DNA of 64,000 nucleotides, taken from contig JAFRQX010000010.1 in NCBI GenBank assembly GCA_017428385.1, positions 170,591-234,590 on the forward strand, written 5' to 3'. The notes below the pieces were generated by a model that was given only the letters and a program-made list of their open reading frames with translations, was not told the DNA's origin and ran no database searches. The DNA comes from Clostridia bacterium. GTDB taxonomy: Bacteria > Bacillota > Clostridia > Christensenellales > Aristaeellaceae. Shown one piece after another: positions 43,263-52,362 of the stretch (positions within the stretch are counted from its first letter, which is position 1; each line of letters starts with the position of its first letter). The translations under genes were made by a program, and so were the position numbers.

Positions 43263-44081
43263 ATGACAGACTTCGACAGGGTAAAAGAGTACTACAGGTT
43301 CTTTGATGAAAAGAACCGGCTGGTGAACAGTGGCAGTGGCAAGCTGGAGTTTTTGATGAGCATGGAAATGCTGAAACGCTGGCTGCCCGAGAAAGGATCG
43401 ATCCTTGATCTGGGCGGCGGCGCCGGCGCATATTCCTTCCCGCTGGCAGCGGAAGGGTATAAGGTGTTCCTGGCAGACCTGTCGGAGGAACTGATTCAAC
43501 AGGCGGAGGAGCAGAACAGGGAGGTTGAGCATCCTGTGATCTGCAATGTGGTGAATGCCATCGACCTGAGTCTGTATAATGACGGCCAGTTTGACGCTGT
43601 CCTCGTGATGGGTCCTCTGTATCATCTGCTGGAGGCATCCGAGCGGGATCAGTGCATCGCCGAGGTCAACCGGGTGTTAAAGCCGGGTGGAATCGTATTT
43701 GCAACTTTCCTGCCTTATCTGTCCGGAAGCATCGGCGTGGTGGACCGGTTCTTCAACCATCCGAACCAGGTGGATGCGGATACCATCAAAGAAGTTTTCC
43801 GTTCCGGTAAGTTCAACAACCTGTCCACTGCAGGCTTCCAGGAAGGTTACTATCCAACCTCGGAGGAGATCGAGGAGCTGTTCAAAAACCACGGGTTCAG
43901 TAAACAGCAGATCCGTTCCATCCGCGGTTTCGGCTGGGGCAGGGAAGAGCGGTTCTTCCGGGCACAGGAGCAGGCTCCGGATATGTTTGAGATCATGATC
44001 GGCATGATCAACGAAACCGCTGAAAATAAGGCAATTGTTGAAACCTGCGGCCACGCGGCATACGTCGGGAAGAAGGCGTAA
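43263..44081 (+). CDS. class I SAM-dependent methyltransferase
   Basis: A 272-residue Rossmann methyltransferase with motif I ILDLGGGAGAYSFPLA, VFLADLSEELIQQAEEQ, FDAVLVMGPLYHL (motif IV) and VLKPGGIVFATFLPY. It resembles the UbiE/COQ5-like methyltransferase_11 group of Clostridia. The acceptor is unknown. AAAGGAGGAG precedes the ATG. The small membrane-anchored gene at 44158 follows. Confidence 0.88.
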   Translation: MTDFDRVKEYYRFFDEKNRLVNSGSGKLEFLMSMEMLKRWLPEKGSILDLGGGAGAYSFPLAAEGYKVFLADLSEELIQQAEEQNREVEHPVICNVVNAIDLSLYNDGQFDAVLVMGPLYHLLEASERDQCIAEVNRVLKPGGIVFATFLPYLSGSIGVVDRFFNHPNQVDADTIKEVFRSGKFNNLSTAGFQEGYYPTSEEIEELFKNHGFSKQQIRSIRGFGWGREERFFRAQEQAPDMFEIMIGMINETAENKAIVETCGHAAYVGKKA

Positions 44082-44157
44082 GGTGTTTCCGGGGATGGTT
44101 TTGGCCAGGTGATTCGTTCTATATTCAGTATCCCATATGAATCTCTGGAGGTGAAAT

Positions 44158-44373
44158 ATGAAAGTACTGAAACTCATAGGTGGATATATAGCACTGGCCG
44201 GCTTCTTCATCTTTGTGGACCAGTCAGGCATCGGAATTAAGAAAAACGTGAATGCCGTAAAGAAGTGGGCGGCCGGGGAGACCGGGAAGCTGCACTTTAT
44301 CCAGTACTGGAAAGAACAGGCAAAGCTGAAGGAACGCGATGAGCAGCCGTATGAAAACGGCAGCGAAGAGTAA
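44158..44373 (+). CDS. small membrane-anchored protein (71 aa)
   Basis: A 71-residue protein with an N-terminal hydrophobic helix (about residues 5-22) and a highly charged Lys/Glu-rich tail. The SD CTGGAGGTGAAAT is excellent. A terminator follows. No family recognised. Confidence 0.7.
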   Translation: MKVLKLIGGYIALAGFFIFVDQSGIGIKKNVNAVKKWAAGETGKLHFIQYWKEQAKLKERDEQPYENGSEE

Positions 44374-44379
44374 AAAAAC

Positions 44380-44411
44380 GGCGGCGGGGAGCTGAACTCC
44401 CTGCCGCTTTA
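44380..44411 (+). terminator. Rho-independent terminator
   Basis: GCGGCGGGGAG / CTCCCTGCCGC imperfect hairpin followed by TTTATTAT. Confidence 0.65.
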
Positions 44412-44428
44412 TTATGTTTCCGTGAAGA

Positions 44429-45124
44429 TTACGCCCTGAACTCCCGGATGGAACCGAAGAGAAGTGTCAGTTTATCGATATCTTTTTCCGTATGGAAGTG
44501 TCCGGCGTACCAGTGCCTGTAAGTCAGGCGGTCCTCAATGCTGTCCAGCCAGATCTCCGTGGTTTTGTCCACCACGCGCTGGTCAATGAAAGTGAGGAAT
44601 ACCTCCGTAGGAACGTACTTGAGCGGTGTGGTGTGGGACAGCACCGCGTCCACCTGCCAGTTCCGGGCGGCCAGGGTGTTTTCCACCTTCTGCTTGATGG
44701 CAGGGGAGGGCTGCTCATCCGCCCACCAGTTCCAGCCGTTGGCCAGGCGATAGAACTTGTCCACGCTGTAGGCGCCGCCGATGACCACGGTCCGGATGCC
44801 GTCCAGATCGTAGACCTCGCCGTCCATGGCAAAAAGCAGGTTCGGATAGGCGGCTTCCACGTAGATTTTGCCGCCGTGCCAGTCGGTAACACGGTAGGAG
44901 GGCAGGGTGGCCGGACGCATCTCATGATTGCCGTGGATGGAGAAGACAGTGATCGGCAATTCGGATACGTTATGCTTGTTGTTCGCGTCACGCTGGCCGC
45001 CGAAGAAGTTGAAGCCCGCGTCGCCCAGGATGATCATAATATCCTCCCGGGTGGTTTCAAAGCGCTGGCAGAACGCAAACAGGCGGCTGAAGTCACCGTG
45101 CGTATCCCCGGTAATATAAATCAT
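44429..45124 (-). CDS. metallophosphoesterase
   Basis: A 231-residue calcineurin-like phosphoesterase with motifs YITGDTHGD, IILGDAGFNF, IHGNHE, SHTTP and WYAGHFH. The metal ligands are complete. Such stand-alone enzymes can act on nucleotides or phosphoproteins; the substrate is unknown. The ATG at 45124 was selected because AAAGGAGAAG precedes it. Confidence 0.88.
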   Translation of the reverse strand: MIYITGDTHGDFSRLFAFCQRFETTREDIMIILGDAGFNFFGGQRDANNKHNVSELPITVFSIHGNHEMRPATLPSYRVTDWHGGKIYVEAAYPNLLFAMDGEVYDLDGIRTVVIGGAYSVDKFYRLANGWNWWADEQPSPAIKQKVENTLAARNWQVDAVLSHTTPLKYVPTEVFLTFIDQRVVDKTTEIWLDSIEDRLTYRHWYAGHFHTEKDIDKLTLLFGSIREFRA

Positions 45125-45234
45125 CTTCTCCTTTACCCCTTTTCTGCGGCTGTGCTGAATGCCTGATAATCCCTGTAAAGAGTATACCATGAAAGCGGAA
45201 AACTGTCCCGGTTATGGGAAATCCGGCAAGAAAA

Positions 45235-45259
45235 AAACGGACCCTGATCCGGTCCGTTT
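45235..45259 (-). terminator. terminator of the HAD phosphatase gene
   Basis: AAACGGACC / GGTCCGTTT stem followed by TTTTTCTTG on the minus strand. Confidence 0.8.
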
Positions 45260-45265
45260 ATATGT

Positions 45266-45961
45266 TCAGCTTTGGAGGATGTCCAGTACCTCGTGGAGGT
45301 CGGAGATGGTGTAGTCGATATCGTATCCGGGCCTGGCAGGGAGATTGTCCGGGTTATACCAGCAGGTTCGGATGCCGACGTTGTTGCCGCCGCGGATATC
45401 GCTGGTGAGGGAGTCTCCAACGATCAGGATTTTTGACAGATCCGCAGGCTGAATGGACTCAAACACCGCGTCGAAGAAAGCAATGTTGGGCTTCTCAGCG
45501 CCGACGCCCTCAGAGAGGAAAGCACCGTCCAGCAGGCTGCCCAGACCGGAATTGGTCAGTTTTTTGTTCTGGGCGGCTACGGTTCCGTTGGTGACGGCAT
45601 ACTGCTTTACTTTGCCCCGGAGGGAGCGGACGATGTTGATACTGTCATCCCGGAAGACGATGGTATCGCCCAGGGCCAGCTGGTACCGGTCATTGAATGC
45701 CGGGGCCAGGGAGGCGGGAACGCCGACCTCAGTGAAGAACTGTTCAAAACGGCCCACAAGGATCTGGGGCTTGGTGAGCTCGTTCCGCTCCAGCCGCTCC
45801 CAGAAGATCTCATTGATTCCTGAATATTGCTTCACCATCTCATCCGTGCATTCGCCAAGGGAAAACTCACGGAACAGGGCCTGGACGGCAGCCTTTTCGG
45901 CGGCTTTGAAATCAAGTAGGGTGCCGTCCACATCCCAGAGGATTGTCGTGAAATTCATCAT
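45266..45961 (-). CDS. HAD-family phosphatase (YjjG-type nucleotidase)
   Basis: A 231-residue HAD hydrolase. Motif I is ILWDVDGTLLDF, motif II AVTNGTVAAQ, the motif III Lys lies in EKPNIAFF and motif IV is IVGDSLTSDIRGGNNVGI. Length and the alpha-helical cap match the YjjG/YfnB group, which dephosphorylates (often non-canonical) nucleoside monophosphates. It starts 7 bases after the upstream methyltransferase stop, so the two form an operon. Confidence 0.88.
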   Translation of the reverse strand: MMNFTTILWDVDGTLLDFKAAEKAAVQALFREFSLGECTDEMVKQYSGINEIFWERLERNELTKPQILVGRFEQFFTEVGVPASLAPAFNDRYQLALGDTIVFRDDSINIVRSLRGKVKQYAVTNGTVAAQNKKLTNSGLGSLLDGAFLSEGVGAEKPNIAFFDAVFESIQPADLSKILIVGDSLTSDIRGGNNVGIRTCWYNPDNLPARPGYDIDYTISDLHEVLDILQS

Positions 45962-45968
45962 ACGGACC

Positions 45969-46571
45969 TCATTCGGCCTTCTCAGCGATACAGAACATGT
46001 TGACCCAGCTCTCATCCTGGCGTTCGGGACGGGCGTCATGGGTCAGCCACATGTCCGTGATCCGGAAACCGCCGACTTCATCTGTCAGGGCGCGGAGGGA
46101 TTCCTCCGTGAAGTCGGAAAAGAGCCTGCCGTTTTTCTCCCGCTCTTCCGTACCGTATTTGAAGGAGGCATAGAAGACGCCGCCGGGCTTCAGGGCACGG
46201 TGGATGCGGCGGAAGATGTCGGGAAGGTCCGCTTTGCATACGTGCAGCAGGGAAGCACAGGCCCAGACCGCGTCAAAGGCATCCGCATAGTCCAGTTCCT
46301 CAAAGAACATATGCCGGACGGGGCAGCCGACGCGCTTCTGGGTGAAATCGCACAGTTCCTTGCAGCCGTCCACGGCCAGCACCTGATAGCCGTTCTGGGT
46401 GAAATAAAAAGAGGCTTTGCCGGCGCCGCAGCCGAGATCCAGAATGTGCCCGCCAGGAACAACCTGCTCCAGGAAACGGCGGTAATGCGCGGTCATATCC
46501 ACGTCCGCGGTGCGGGCGATAAACTCTTCAGTGTGATTCTGATACCATTTCAGGGAGTCGTTCTGGTTCAT
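45969..46571 (-). CDS. class I SAM-dependent methyltransferase
   Basis: A 200-residue methyltransferase: HILDLGCGAGKASFYF (motif I), VLAVDGCKELCDF, FDAVWACASLLHV (motif IV) and ALKPGGVFYASF. It is similar to tellurite-resistance/TehB-like methyltransferases. The ATG at 46571 has AGGAGAAC upstream. Co-transcribed with the HAD nucleotidase. Confidence 0.87.
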   Translation of the reverse strand: MNQNDSLKWYQNHTEEFIARTADVDMTAHYRRFLEQVVPGGHILDLGCGAGKASFYFTQNGYQVLAVDGCKELCDFTQKRVGCPVRHMFFEELDYADAFDAVWACASLLHVCKADLPDIFRRIHRALKPGGVFYASFKYGTEEREKNGRLFSDFTEESLRALTDEVGGFRITDMWLTHDARPERQDESWVNMFCIAEKAE

Positions 46572-46649
46572 TGTTTGTTCTCCTGATAGTTGTTGATGAA
46601 GTGCGTACCGGGAAATGATAGCACAGGACAGACAGGAAAGTAAATAAAA

Positions 46650-46676
46650 CCGTGACAGAAGAACCACCTGTCACGG
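46650..46676. repeat. CCGTGACAG/CTGTCACGG palindrome
   Basis: Perfect 9-bp inverted repeat around an 9-base loop, upstream of the methyltransferase gene; a member of the GTGACAG family. Confidence 0.6.
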
Positions 46677-46696
46677 AAGTTAAACTGCAGGAAAAG

Positions 46697-46723
46697 TTGT
46701 CAACAGATACGTCCCCTTGACAA
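46697..46723. repeat. TTGTC..CAGATACGTCCCC..GACAA repeat, copy 2
   Basis: Perfect TTGTCAA / TTGACAA stem around CAGATACGTCCCC, the same loop as at 41279-41305, 3 bases beyond the AmrS stop. Confidence 0.65.
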
Positions 46724-46726
46724 TCT

Positions 46727-47587
46727 TTATACATTTCCCGGATAGACGTAGAGCAGGTGCTTCTGTGCGGCCTGGACGAGGGAATAGAGGCTGTTGATGT
46801 CGGTGGGGTTCCTGTCCATCATGTGATGGCGGGGGAAGAAGCGGGAAACATGCAGGGGGATTTCCCGGCCCTGCTTTCCGCCCTGGACGTTCTTCAGGCC
46901 GGCGACCCATTCGGCGAGGGCGGTCATTTCATCCACATTGTCATTTTCTCCTGGAACGATGAGGGTGGTCAGCTCTACATGACAGCGCTTCACGGCTTCC
47001 TGGATAAAGTTCATGACCGTCTGCCGGTCTCCGCCGAGCACCTCTTTGTAATACCGGTCTGTAAACCCTTTCAGGTCGATATTCATTGCGTCAATATAGG
47101 GAAGAAGCTGGTTCAGGATATCCAGGTTCGCGGTACCATTGGTGACCATGACGTTGAGCATGCGGTTTTTGCGTACCAGCTTCGCGGTATCCCGGACGTA
47201 TTCCCAGCAGACCAGCGGCTCGTTATAGGTATAGGCCACGCCGATGTTTTTGCTGGGTACATAGTAGGTGGCCAGGTCGGCCAGCCGCTCCGGGGACATG
47301 CATTCCGTCTGGACGGTGAAATCCTGATTGCCTTCCCGCTGGGCGATTTCATGATTCTGGCAGAAGGGGCAGCGGAGATTGCAGCCCAGGCCGCCTACGG
47401 ACAGGATCATCTTGCCCGGGTGAAACTGCTTCAAAGGTTTTTTTTCGATAGGATCAAGGGCCAGAGAGGAAATCCGGCCGTAATACAGCGGTTCTACCCG
47501 GCCGTTGACAGCGGTTCTCGCGCCGCAGGGGCCGGTCTGTCCGTCGTGCAGTTCGCAGTGCCTGAAACATACGTTGCAGAAAGCCAT
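46727..47587 (-). CDS. amrS: AmmeMemoRadiSam system radical SAM enzyme
   Basis: A 286-residue radical SAM protein. The 4Fe-4S motif CNLRCPFC has its cysteines at residues 69, 73 and 76. Further Cys residues precede it (CNVCFRHC at 4-11 and PCGAR), as in the PflA-like AmrS family. VTNGTANLDILNQLLPYIDAMNIDLKGF is typical, shown here only as the start of the barrel centre. It lies 17 bases after the Memo-AMMECR1 gene. The three-part system is widely conserved, but its reaction is not established. Confidence 0.9.
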   Translation of the reverse strand: MAFCNVCFRHCELHDGQTGPCGARTAVNGRVEPLYYGRISSLALDPIEKKPLKQFHPGKMILSVGGLGCNLRCPFCQNHEIAQREGNQDFTVQTECMSPERLADLATYYVPSKNIGVAYTYNEPLVCWEYVRDTAKLVRKNRMLNVMVTNGTANLDILNQLLPYIDAMNIDLKGFTDRYYKEVLGGDRQTVMNFIQEAVKRCHVELTTLIVPGENDNVDEMTALAEWVAGLKNVQGGKQGREIPLHVSRFFPRHHMMDRNPTDINSLYSLVQAAQKHLLYVYPGNV

Positions 47588-47604
47588 CTCTCAATACCGT
47601 CCTG

Positions 47605-48990
47605 TCAATAATGCCTTACCACTTCAAAACGCTCCAGCGTAACAGGTTCATTCTCCCGGATGCCGCCCTTGCGCCGGGCGATATCCACCTGCTCCTCCAC
47701 GGTGTCCACACCATCCAGGTCCGGCAGCAGGAGGCCGCGCCTGGAACCGCAGCTGACGATGACGCCGTAGCGGCGGACGTCCAGCTCTGCCATGCTGCTG
47801 ATTTTCTCCGGTGCGGAAAGGACGTCCACATTGATTTCCAGCCACTTCAGCTCCTCCGGTCCGATGGGATCAAACCGGGGATCCCGGGTGGAGGCACTGA
47901 CGGCGTTGCTGATAATCTCCCTGGCGATGTTCTCCCGGGTCGGCAGGAAGGTGCCGATGCAGCCCCGGAGCTTGCCCTCCTTATGGATAGAAACAAACAC
48001 ACCGGCCTGCTTCTGCTTCATTTCGTCTGTAGCCCAGTCCGGAATATCCGGCGTTGTCCGCTCCAACACGTAGGATTCCACGGTTTCCCGGGCCAGGCGG
48101 ACAAAGGGATCTTCTGCCTCATGGCGCTTGTGGAGCTTTTCTTCCTGCACAGCCCGGTACTGGTCCAGAAAGTGCCGGCTTTCATCCGGCTCCGCGGGAT
48201 GGAAGGAGCAGATGCCGTAGCCGACGCCGGTCACATCCTCATGGGAATACACCTTGGCTTCCACAGCCAGCCCGTCCAGCGCGCCGGCCATGATCACAAA
48301 GGAACGGTGGCCGCATTCAGCCGCCTTATCGCAGAAGTTTTCCTCAAACTCCAGCATTTCGCCGAAGGCAGCCCGTCCGGCTACGTCCATGATCCGCCGG
48401 TCATATTCAGGCCCTTCCCTGGTAAAGCCATAGGGGCCGTAGATTTGCAGTTTATGGGACAGGTCTCCGCTGGCGATGAGGACTACCTTGCGGCCGGTTT
48501 GTTCAACAGCTTGGCGGAGCATCATTCCGAAGGTATAGTGATCCGCCAGGGAAAGACCGGATAGCCCGATTCGCACCAGGCGGTAATCTGTGTATTGCTG
48601 GTCCACAAAGTAGAGGGGCACCATGGTGCCGTGATCCAGGTGCTTGTCCCGTTCTCCCAGGGTGCCGGCGGGGAAGTTTTCCGCCTTGGCGATAGCACAG
48701 AGAGCCTTCACCAGCTCCGTATCATACTGCTTGCGGAAGGAAACCTCCGGCGCCCGGAAGTTCCCGAAATCTCCGGAGGCGTGATCACCGGGAGAGATAT
48801 GGAAATAATCGGTATACAGCACGCTGTGCGGACTGGTTACGATGATGGTTTCCGGCTTGATTTCAGCAATTTCCGCGGCGACAGCCTGATAGGCCTGAAT
48901 GGTTTTCAGAACCTGGTTTTCGCTCCCTCTGCCCACCTGGGGAACGATCATCGGGGGATGGGGAACCATATAGGAAGCAGCGATGGACAT
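47605..48990 (-). CDS. Memo-AMMECR1 fusion (AmmeMemoRadiSam proteins B and A)
   Basis: A 461-residue two-domain protein. Residues 1-275 are a Memo/LigB-type domain (class III extradiol dioxygenase fold) with likely metal or substrate His at VPHPPMI, SPHS, DKHLDHGT and SGDLSH. Residues 290-461 are an AMMECR1 domain (GVFVSIHKEGKLRGCIGT, DVLSAPE). In many genomes these are separate genes. Adjacent amrS completes the system. A role in modifying an unknown molecule is inferred only from association. The start has GGAGG upstream. Confidence 0.92.
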   Translation of the reverse strand: MSIAASYMVPHPPMIVPQVGRGSENQVLKTIQAYQAVAAEIAEIKPETIIVTSPHSVLYTDYFHISPGDHASGDFGNFRAPEVSFRKQYDTELVKALCAIAKAENFPAGTLGERDKHLDHGTMVPLYFVDQQYTDYRLVRIGLSGLSLADHYTFGMMLRQAVEQTGRKVVLIASGDLSHKLQIYGPYGFTREGPEYDRRIMDVAGRAAFGEMLEFEENFCDKAAECGHRSFVIMAGALDGLAVEAKVYSHEDVTGVGYGICSFHPAEPDESRHFLDQYRAVQEEKLHKRHEAEDPFVRLARETVESYVLERTTPDIPDWATDEMKQKQAGVFVSIHKEGKLRGCIGTFLPTRENIAREIISNAVSASTRDPRFDPIGPEELKWLEINVDVLSAPEKISSMAELDVRRYGVIVSCGSRRGLLLPDLDGVDTVEEQVDIARRKGGIRENEPVTLERFEVVRHY

Positions 48991-49149
48991 AGGGGATGCC
49001 TCCTTTTCCGCCTTTTGCTTATGTATGAATCTGTGGGGTGAAAAAAATACATCCCTGAATACTTCTACAGGAAAACCCCAGTTACCTGCCGGGGAAATGA
49101 AAAAACAGGGCGATTACTGAAAAAAGCTTCAGGTTTTGAGTCGTGAACA

Positions 49150-49186
49150 GAAAAAAGGGAACGATCATCATTTTGGATCGTTCCCC
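49150..49186 (-). terminator. terminator of the 118-residue membrane protein gene
   Basis: GGGAACGATC / GATCGTTCCC stem followed on the minus strand by TTTTTTCTG. Confidence 0.85.
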
Positions 49187-49207
49187 TGGTATAGCTGCCG
49201 GCTTTTG

Positions 49208-49564
49208 TCAGCCGCTGCAGCTGCGAGCCTGAACCGTGACGAAGTCGTTCTTTTCTTCCTCTTCATCCGCGGCGGCGCTTTCCCGATTTTTCCTGTTTCT
49301 GTTATACCAGAGCAGGCCGATTGCCATGCCGATGGCAAGGCTTTTCATTCTGAACAGATTGCCAAGGACAACAGGTGCGATGTCAACCATCAGGCCGAAC
49401 ACAGGGATGATAATGAATACTACGGAGACAATCAACGCTGCGACTGCGGCGAGGATAATCCATCCGCCCATCATCAAAGCGAGCAGGCCGGCCAGAAAGC
49501 CGCCAATTGATCCTCTGTGTCCATGCATGCGGCCACGAGGACCCATGTTGTTCATCCAGATCAT
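49208..49564 (-). CDS. small membrane protein, unknown function
   Basis: A 118-residue protein with a Gly/His/Arg-rich N-terminus, two hydrophobic segments (about 20-60, 65-85) and an acidic tail ending in RSCSG. AGGAGGATCC precedes the ATG. It has a strong terminator and is a single-gene unit. No family recognised. Confidence 0.68.
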   Translation of the reverse strand: MIWMNNMGPRGRMHGHRGSIGGFLAGLLALMMGGWIILAAVAALIVSVVFIIIPVFGLMVDIAPVVLGNLFRMKSLAIGMAIGLLWYNRNRKNRESAAADEEEEKNDFVTVQARSCSG

Positions 49565-49734
49565 TTTATGGATCCTCCTTTACATCATTCGGCAGGGGTG
49601 ATTCCCTTACCGTGATCCAAGGATAACATGGGACAGCCACCCGATACAGAACGAAAAGGGACGAATAACCGCGCTTATTTTTCCAAATGAAAACGGACAA
49701 AATGTCCCGGATGTCCATAACAGCGTCCGCTTTT

Positions 49735-50508
49735 TTACTGCTGGTCAGGCAGCTCATCGGCAAACTTGTTTGCAGAGAGAACAATCAGCTTCTGGAAGCC
49801 ATCATCCTGCAATATGTTGCTGTACATTTCCATTACCGCCTGGGCAACAGCGGCATTCTCTATAAGATTCAAGCCGGGTTCATAGGGAATGGTGTTCCTG
49901 TCGCTGAGGTCAAACAGCGGTTCTTCTGCATCACAATAATTTAAGCTGCATATACACTCAATTTCTTCAGAAGGCATTGTCAGATGAGCCTTGATCCGCC
50001 CATCTTCGAGTTTTTCATAGCGGAAAACCAACTGGCCGTAATTGTACGTGCCAGGAGTTAAAGCCGGAGTAGTTTCGGCACTGAACAGGGGCTTTAAAAG
50101 CTCCGGCAAGGCAGGCACTTTTTCAGGGTCAATACTTGGAATATAGGTCTTAAATAGTTTTGCTAAGAATACTCGCGGGGGACATTCATCACCGCGGAAA
50201 AAGACCCTTTCACTGCAATTGGACAGCGTCAGGCTGCCGTTTCCGTCCGGAAGTTCTTCCGCCCAGAGTGCCAGCAAATCCTGTCCGTTCCGCTCCATAC
50301 TGAGTGAAAGCTGTACCTGATCAAATTGATCCGTGGTAAGAAGACGATAATGTGCGGAAGGCATATCAATGCGTTCATTATTGACGATAAAAACCAGCTC
50401 GTCAAAATCCATAGCAAAGCCGCAGGTATATTGAACAGGGCTTTCAGCCAGTGCGGCCTGCGCGCACAGAAGGATCAGAACCAATATGCATGCGAGAAAT
50501 CGTTTCAT
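49735..50508 (-). CDS. secreted protein, unknown function
   Basis: A 257-residue protein with a clear signal peptide (MKRFLACILVLILLCAQAAL, cleaved near ALAES) and a mature part of about 235 residues with no recognised domain. AAAAGGAG precedes the ATG. It is divergent from the CDF transporter gene. Confidence 0.72.
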   Translation of the reverse strand: MKRFLACILVLILLCAQAALAESPVQYTCGFAMDFDELVFIVNNERIDMPSAHYRLLTTDQFDQVQLSLSMERNGQDLLALWAEELPDGNGSLTLSNCSERVFFRGDECPPRVFLAKLFKTYIPSIDPEKVPALPELLKPLFSAETTPALTPGTYNYGQLVFRYEKLEDGRIKAHLTMPSEEIECICSLNYCDAEEPLFDLSDRNTIPYEPGLNLIENAAVAQAVMEMYSNILQDDGFQKLIVLSANKFADELPDQQ

Positions 50509-50640
50509 TTCCTAACTCCTTTTAAACAACGAGATTTGCAGTCGCTTATCAGATTGTATCATGGATAAACCACTGATGATACAGGAATGATAATGTTTTT
50601 TGGAATGGTACAAATTGGAAAGTGCCCACTATGGTTCTAC

Positions 50641-50668
50641 TTGTTATTTCCCTGTTTTGTCGTATAAT
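50641..50668 (+). promoter_or_regulatory. promoter of the CDF-GNAT-PNPOx-barstar gene run
   Basis: TTGTTA (50641-50646), 16-nt spacer, TATAAT (50663-50668), 35 bases before the transporter start codon. Confidence 0.65.
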
Positions 50669-50702
50669 GACTTTAATGCTCCAGACACAGGAGGTCTGAA
50701 CA

Positions 50703-51848
50703 ATGAATAAGACATCCATCCAGACAGAAGAGAGCGCCCAGGAAGTTTCCCGGGAAAAGATTATCGTCAGGACCAGTATCATCGGTATTATCGCCAATGT
50801 GCTGCTGGCAGCGTTCAAGGCGGCGGTAGGCCTGCTGAGTCATTCCATCGCTGTCATCCTGGACGCGGTGAACAATATTTCTGACGCAGGCAGCTCCGTG
50901 ATTACCATCGTCGGCGCGAAGCTGGCGGGCCGGGAGCCGGACAAGAAGCATCCCTTCGGCTACGGCCGGATTGAATACCTGAGCGCCATGGTCATCTCCG
51001 TGATTGTGCTGTACGCCGGCGTGACCTCTCTGGTGGAATCCATCAAAAAGATTATCAATCCGGAAGCTCCGGATTATTCTGCTGTTTCCCTGATCATCAT
51101 CGGCGTGGCTGTGCTGGTGAAGTTCTTCCTGGGCCGGTATGTGAAGGCCACGGGCGAGAAGGTGAACAGCGACTCCCTGATTAACTCCGGCGAGGACGCC
51201 CGGCTGGACGCGGTTATCTCTGCCTCCACGCTGGTGGCTGCCGCCATCTTCCTGATTTTCCATATCTCCCTTGAAGCCTGGCTGGGCGCCCTGATCTCCC
51301 TGGTGATCATCAAATCCGGTGTGGAGATGCTGAAGGACACCATCTCCCGGATCCTGGGCGAAGGCAACGATCCGGAACTGGCCAAGGGCATCAAGCAGAC
51401 AGTCCGGAGCTTCCCGGATGTGCAGGGAGCCTACGACCTGGTGCTGCACAATTATGGTCCGGAAGCCTTGAACGGCTCCATCCACATCGAGATTCCGGAT
51501 ACCTATTCCGCGGACAAGCTGGATGCCCTGATCCGGGATATTGAGGAAACCGTCTATAAAAAGCATAATGTGATCCTGACTGCTGTGGGCGTCTACTCCA
51601 TGAACACAAAGGATTCCTTTATCACTGAAACCCGGAAAAAGGTGCAGAGTATCGTGCTGGATCACGAACACGTGAAGGGTATGCACGGCTTCTACCTGGA
51701 CCGGGAGAACAAGCATATGCGCTTTGACGTGGTGATCAGCTTTGACGCCCAGGACCGTACCGCGGTCTGGCAGCAGATTGTGGCGGACGTACAGGAAGCC
51801 TTCCCGGATTATGAACTCCGTATTGCCATGGACCTGGACTTCTCGTAA
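50703..51848 (+). CDS. cation diffusion facilitator transporter
   Basis: A 381-residue CDF family metal/proton antiporter: six helices (about residues 20-225), HPFGYGRIEYLS between helices 2 and 3, and a cytoplasmic C-terminal domain of about 150 residues. The site-A motif is DAVNNISDAGSS and the second pair is in GEDARLDAVIS. The DAVNN-D form occurs in Mn/Fe-type CDF members, but the metal is uncertain. It starts a tight four-gene run. Confidence 0.9.
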   Translation: MNKTSIQTEESAQEVSREKIIVRTSIIGIIANVLLAAFKAAVGLLSHSIAVILDAVNNISDAGSSVITIVGAKLAGREPDKKHPFGYGRIEYLSAMVISVIVLYAGVTSLVESIKKIINPEAPDYSAVSLIIIGVAVLVKFFLGRYVKATGEKVNSDSLINSGEDARLDAVISASTLVAAAIFLIFHISLEAWLGALISLVIIKSGVEMLKDTISRILGEGNDPELAKGIKQTVRSFPDVQGAYDLVLHNYGPEALNGSIHIEIPDTYSADKLDALIRDIEETVYKKHNVILTAVGVYSMNTKDSFITETRKKVQSIVLDHEHVKGMHGFYLDRENKHMRFDVVISFDAQDRTAVWQQIVADVQEAFPDYELRIAMDLDFS

Positions 51849-51863
51849 AAAGGGATATAAGAG

Positions 51864-52358
51864 ATGAATTACACGATCAGAAAGATGACGAGGGACGACT
51901 GCGACGCAGTCGCCCATGTCATATCCGCCTCCTGGAAGGAAACCTACCGGGGGATTGTGCCGGAGGAAGAACTGAACCGGACGGATGAGCAGACAATCGC
52001 GGAGAACAGCCGGAAGAATTTTCCGGAGGACAACCACCAGTTTGTGCTGGAAGCGGACGGCGCCATCGCGGGCTACATGAATGTGGGCCTGACAGATGAG
52101 AAGGAATATGAGCGCTGCGGGGAAATCCATGCTGTCTATCTCCTGAAGGAGTTCAAGGGCAAAGGCTTCGGCCGGAAGATGGTTGAGGCCGGTATCGCCG
52201 AACTGAAGGCCATGGGCTGCGATAAGATGGTGATCGGCTGCCTGGCTGGCAATCCCTCCAACAGCTTCTACGAGCATATCGGCGGAAAACTGATCAAAAC
52301 CAGGATCTACGAACGGCTTCAGATGCCGGAGAACGTATACTTCTTTGAAAGGATCTGA
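51864..52358 (+). CDS. GNAT family N-acetyltransferase
   Basis: A 164-residue acetyltransferase with EFKGKGFGRKMVEAGI as the acetyl-CoA site, and NPSNSFYEHIGGKL near the end. It follows the CDF gene by 15 bases and precedes the PNPOx-fold gene by 4. Substrate unknown. Confidence 0.88.
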   Translation: MNYTIRKMTRDDCDAVAHVISASWKETYRGIVPEEELNRTDEQTIAENSRKNFPEDNHQFVLEADGAIAGYMNVGLTDEKEYERCGEIHAVYLLKEFKGKGFGRKMVEAGIAELKAMGCDKMVIGCLAGNPSNSFYEHIGGKLIKTRIYERLQMPENVYFFERI

Positions 52359-52362
52359 ACAG

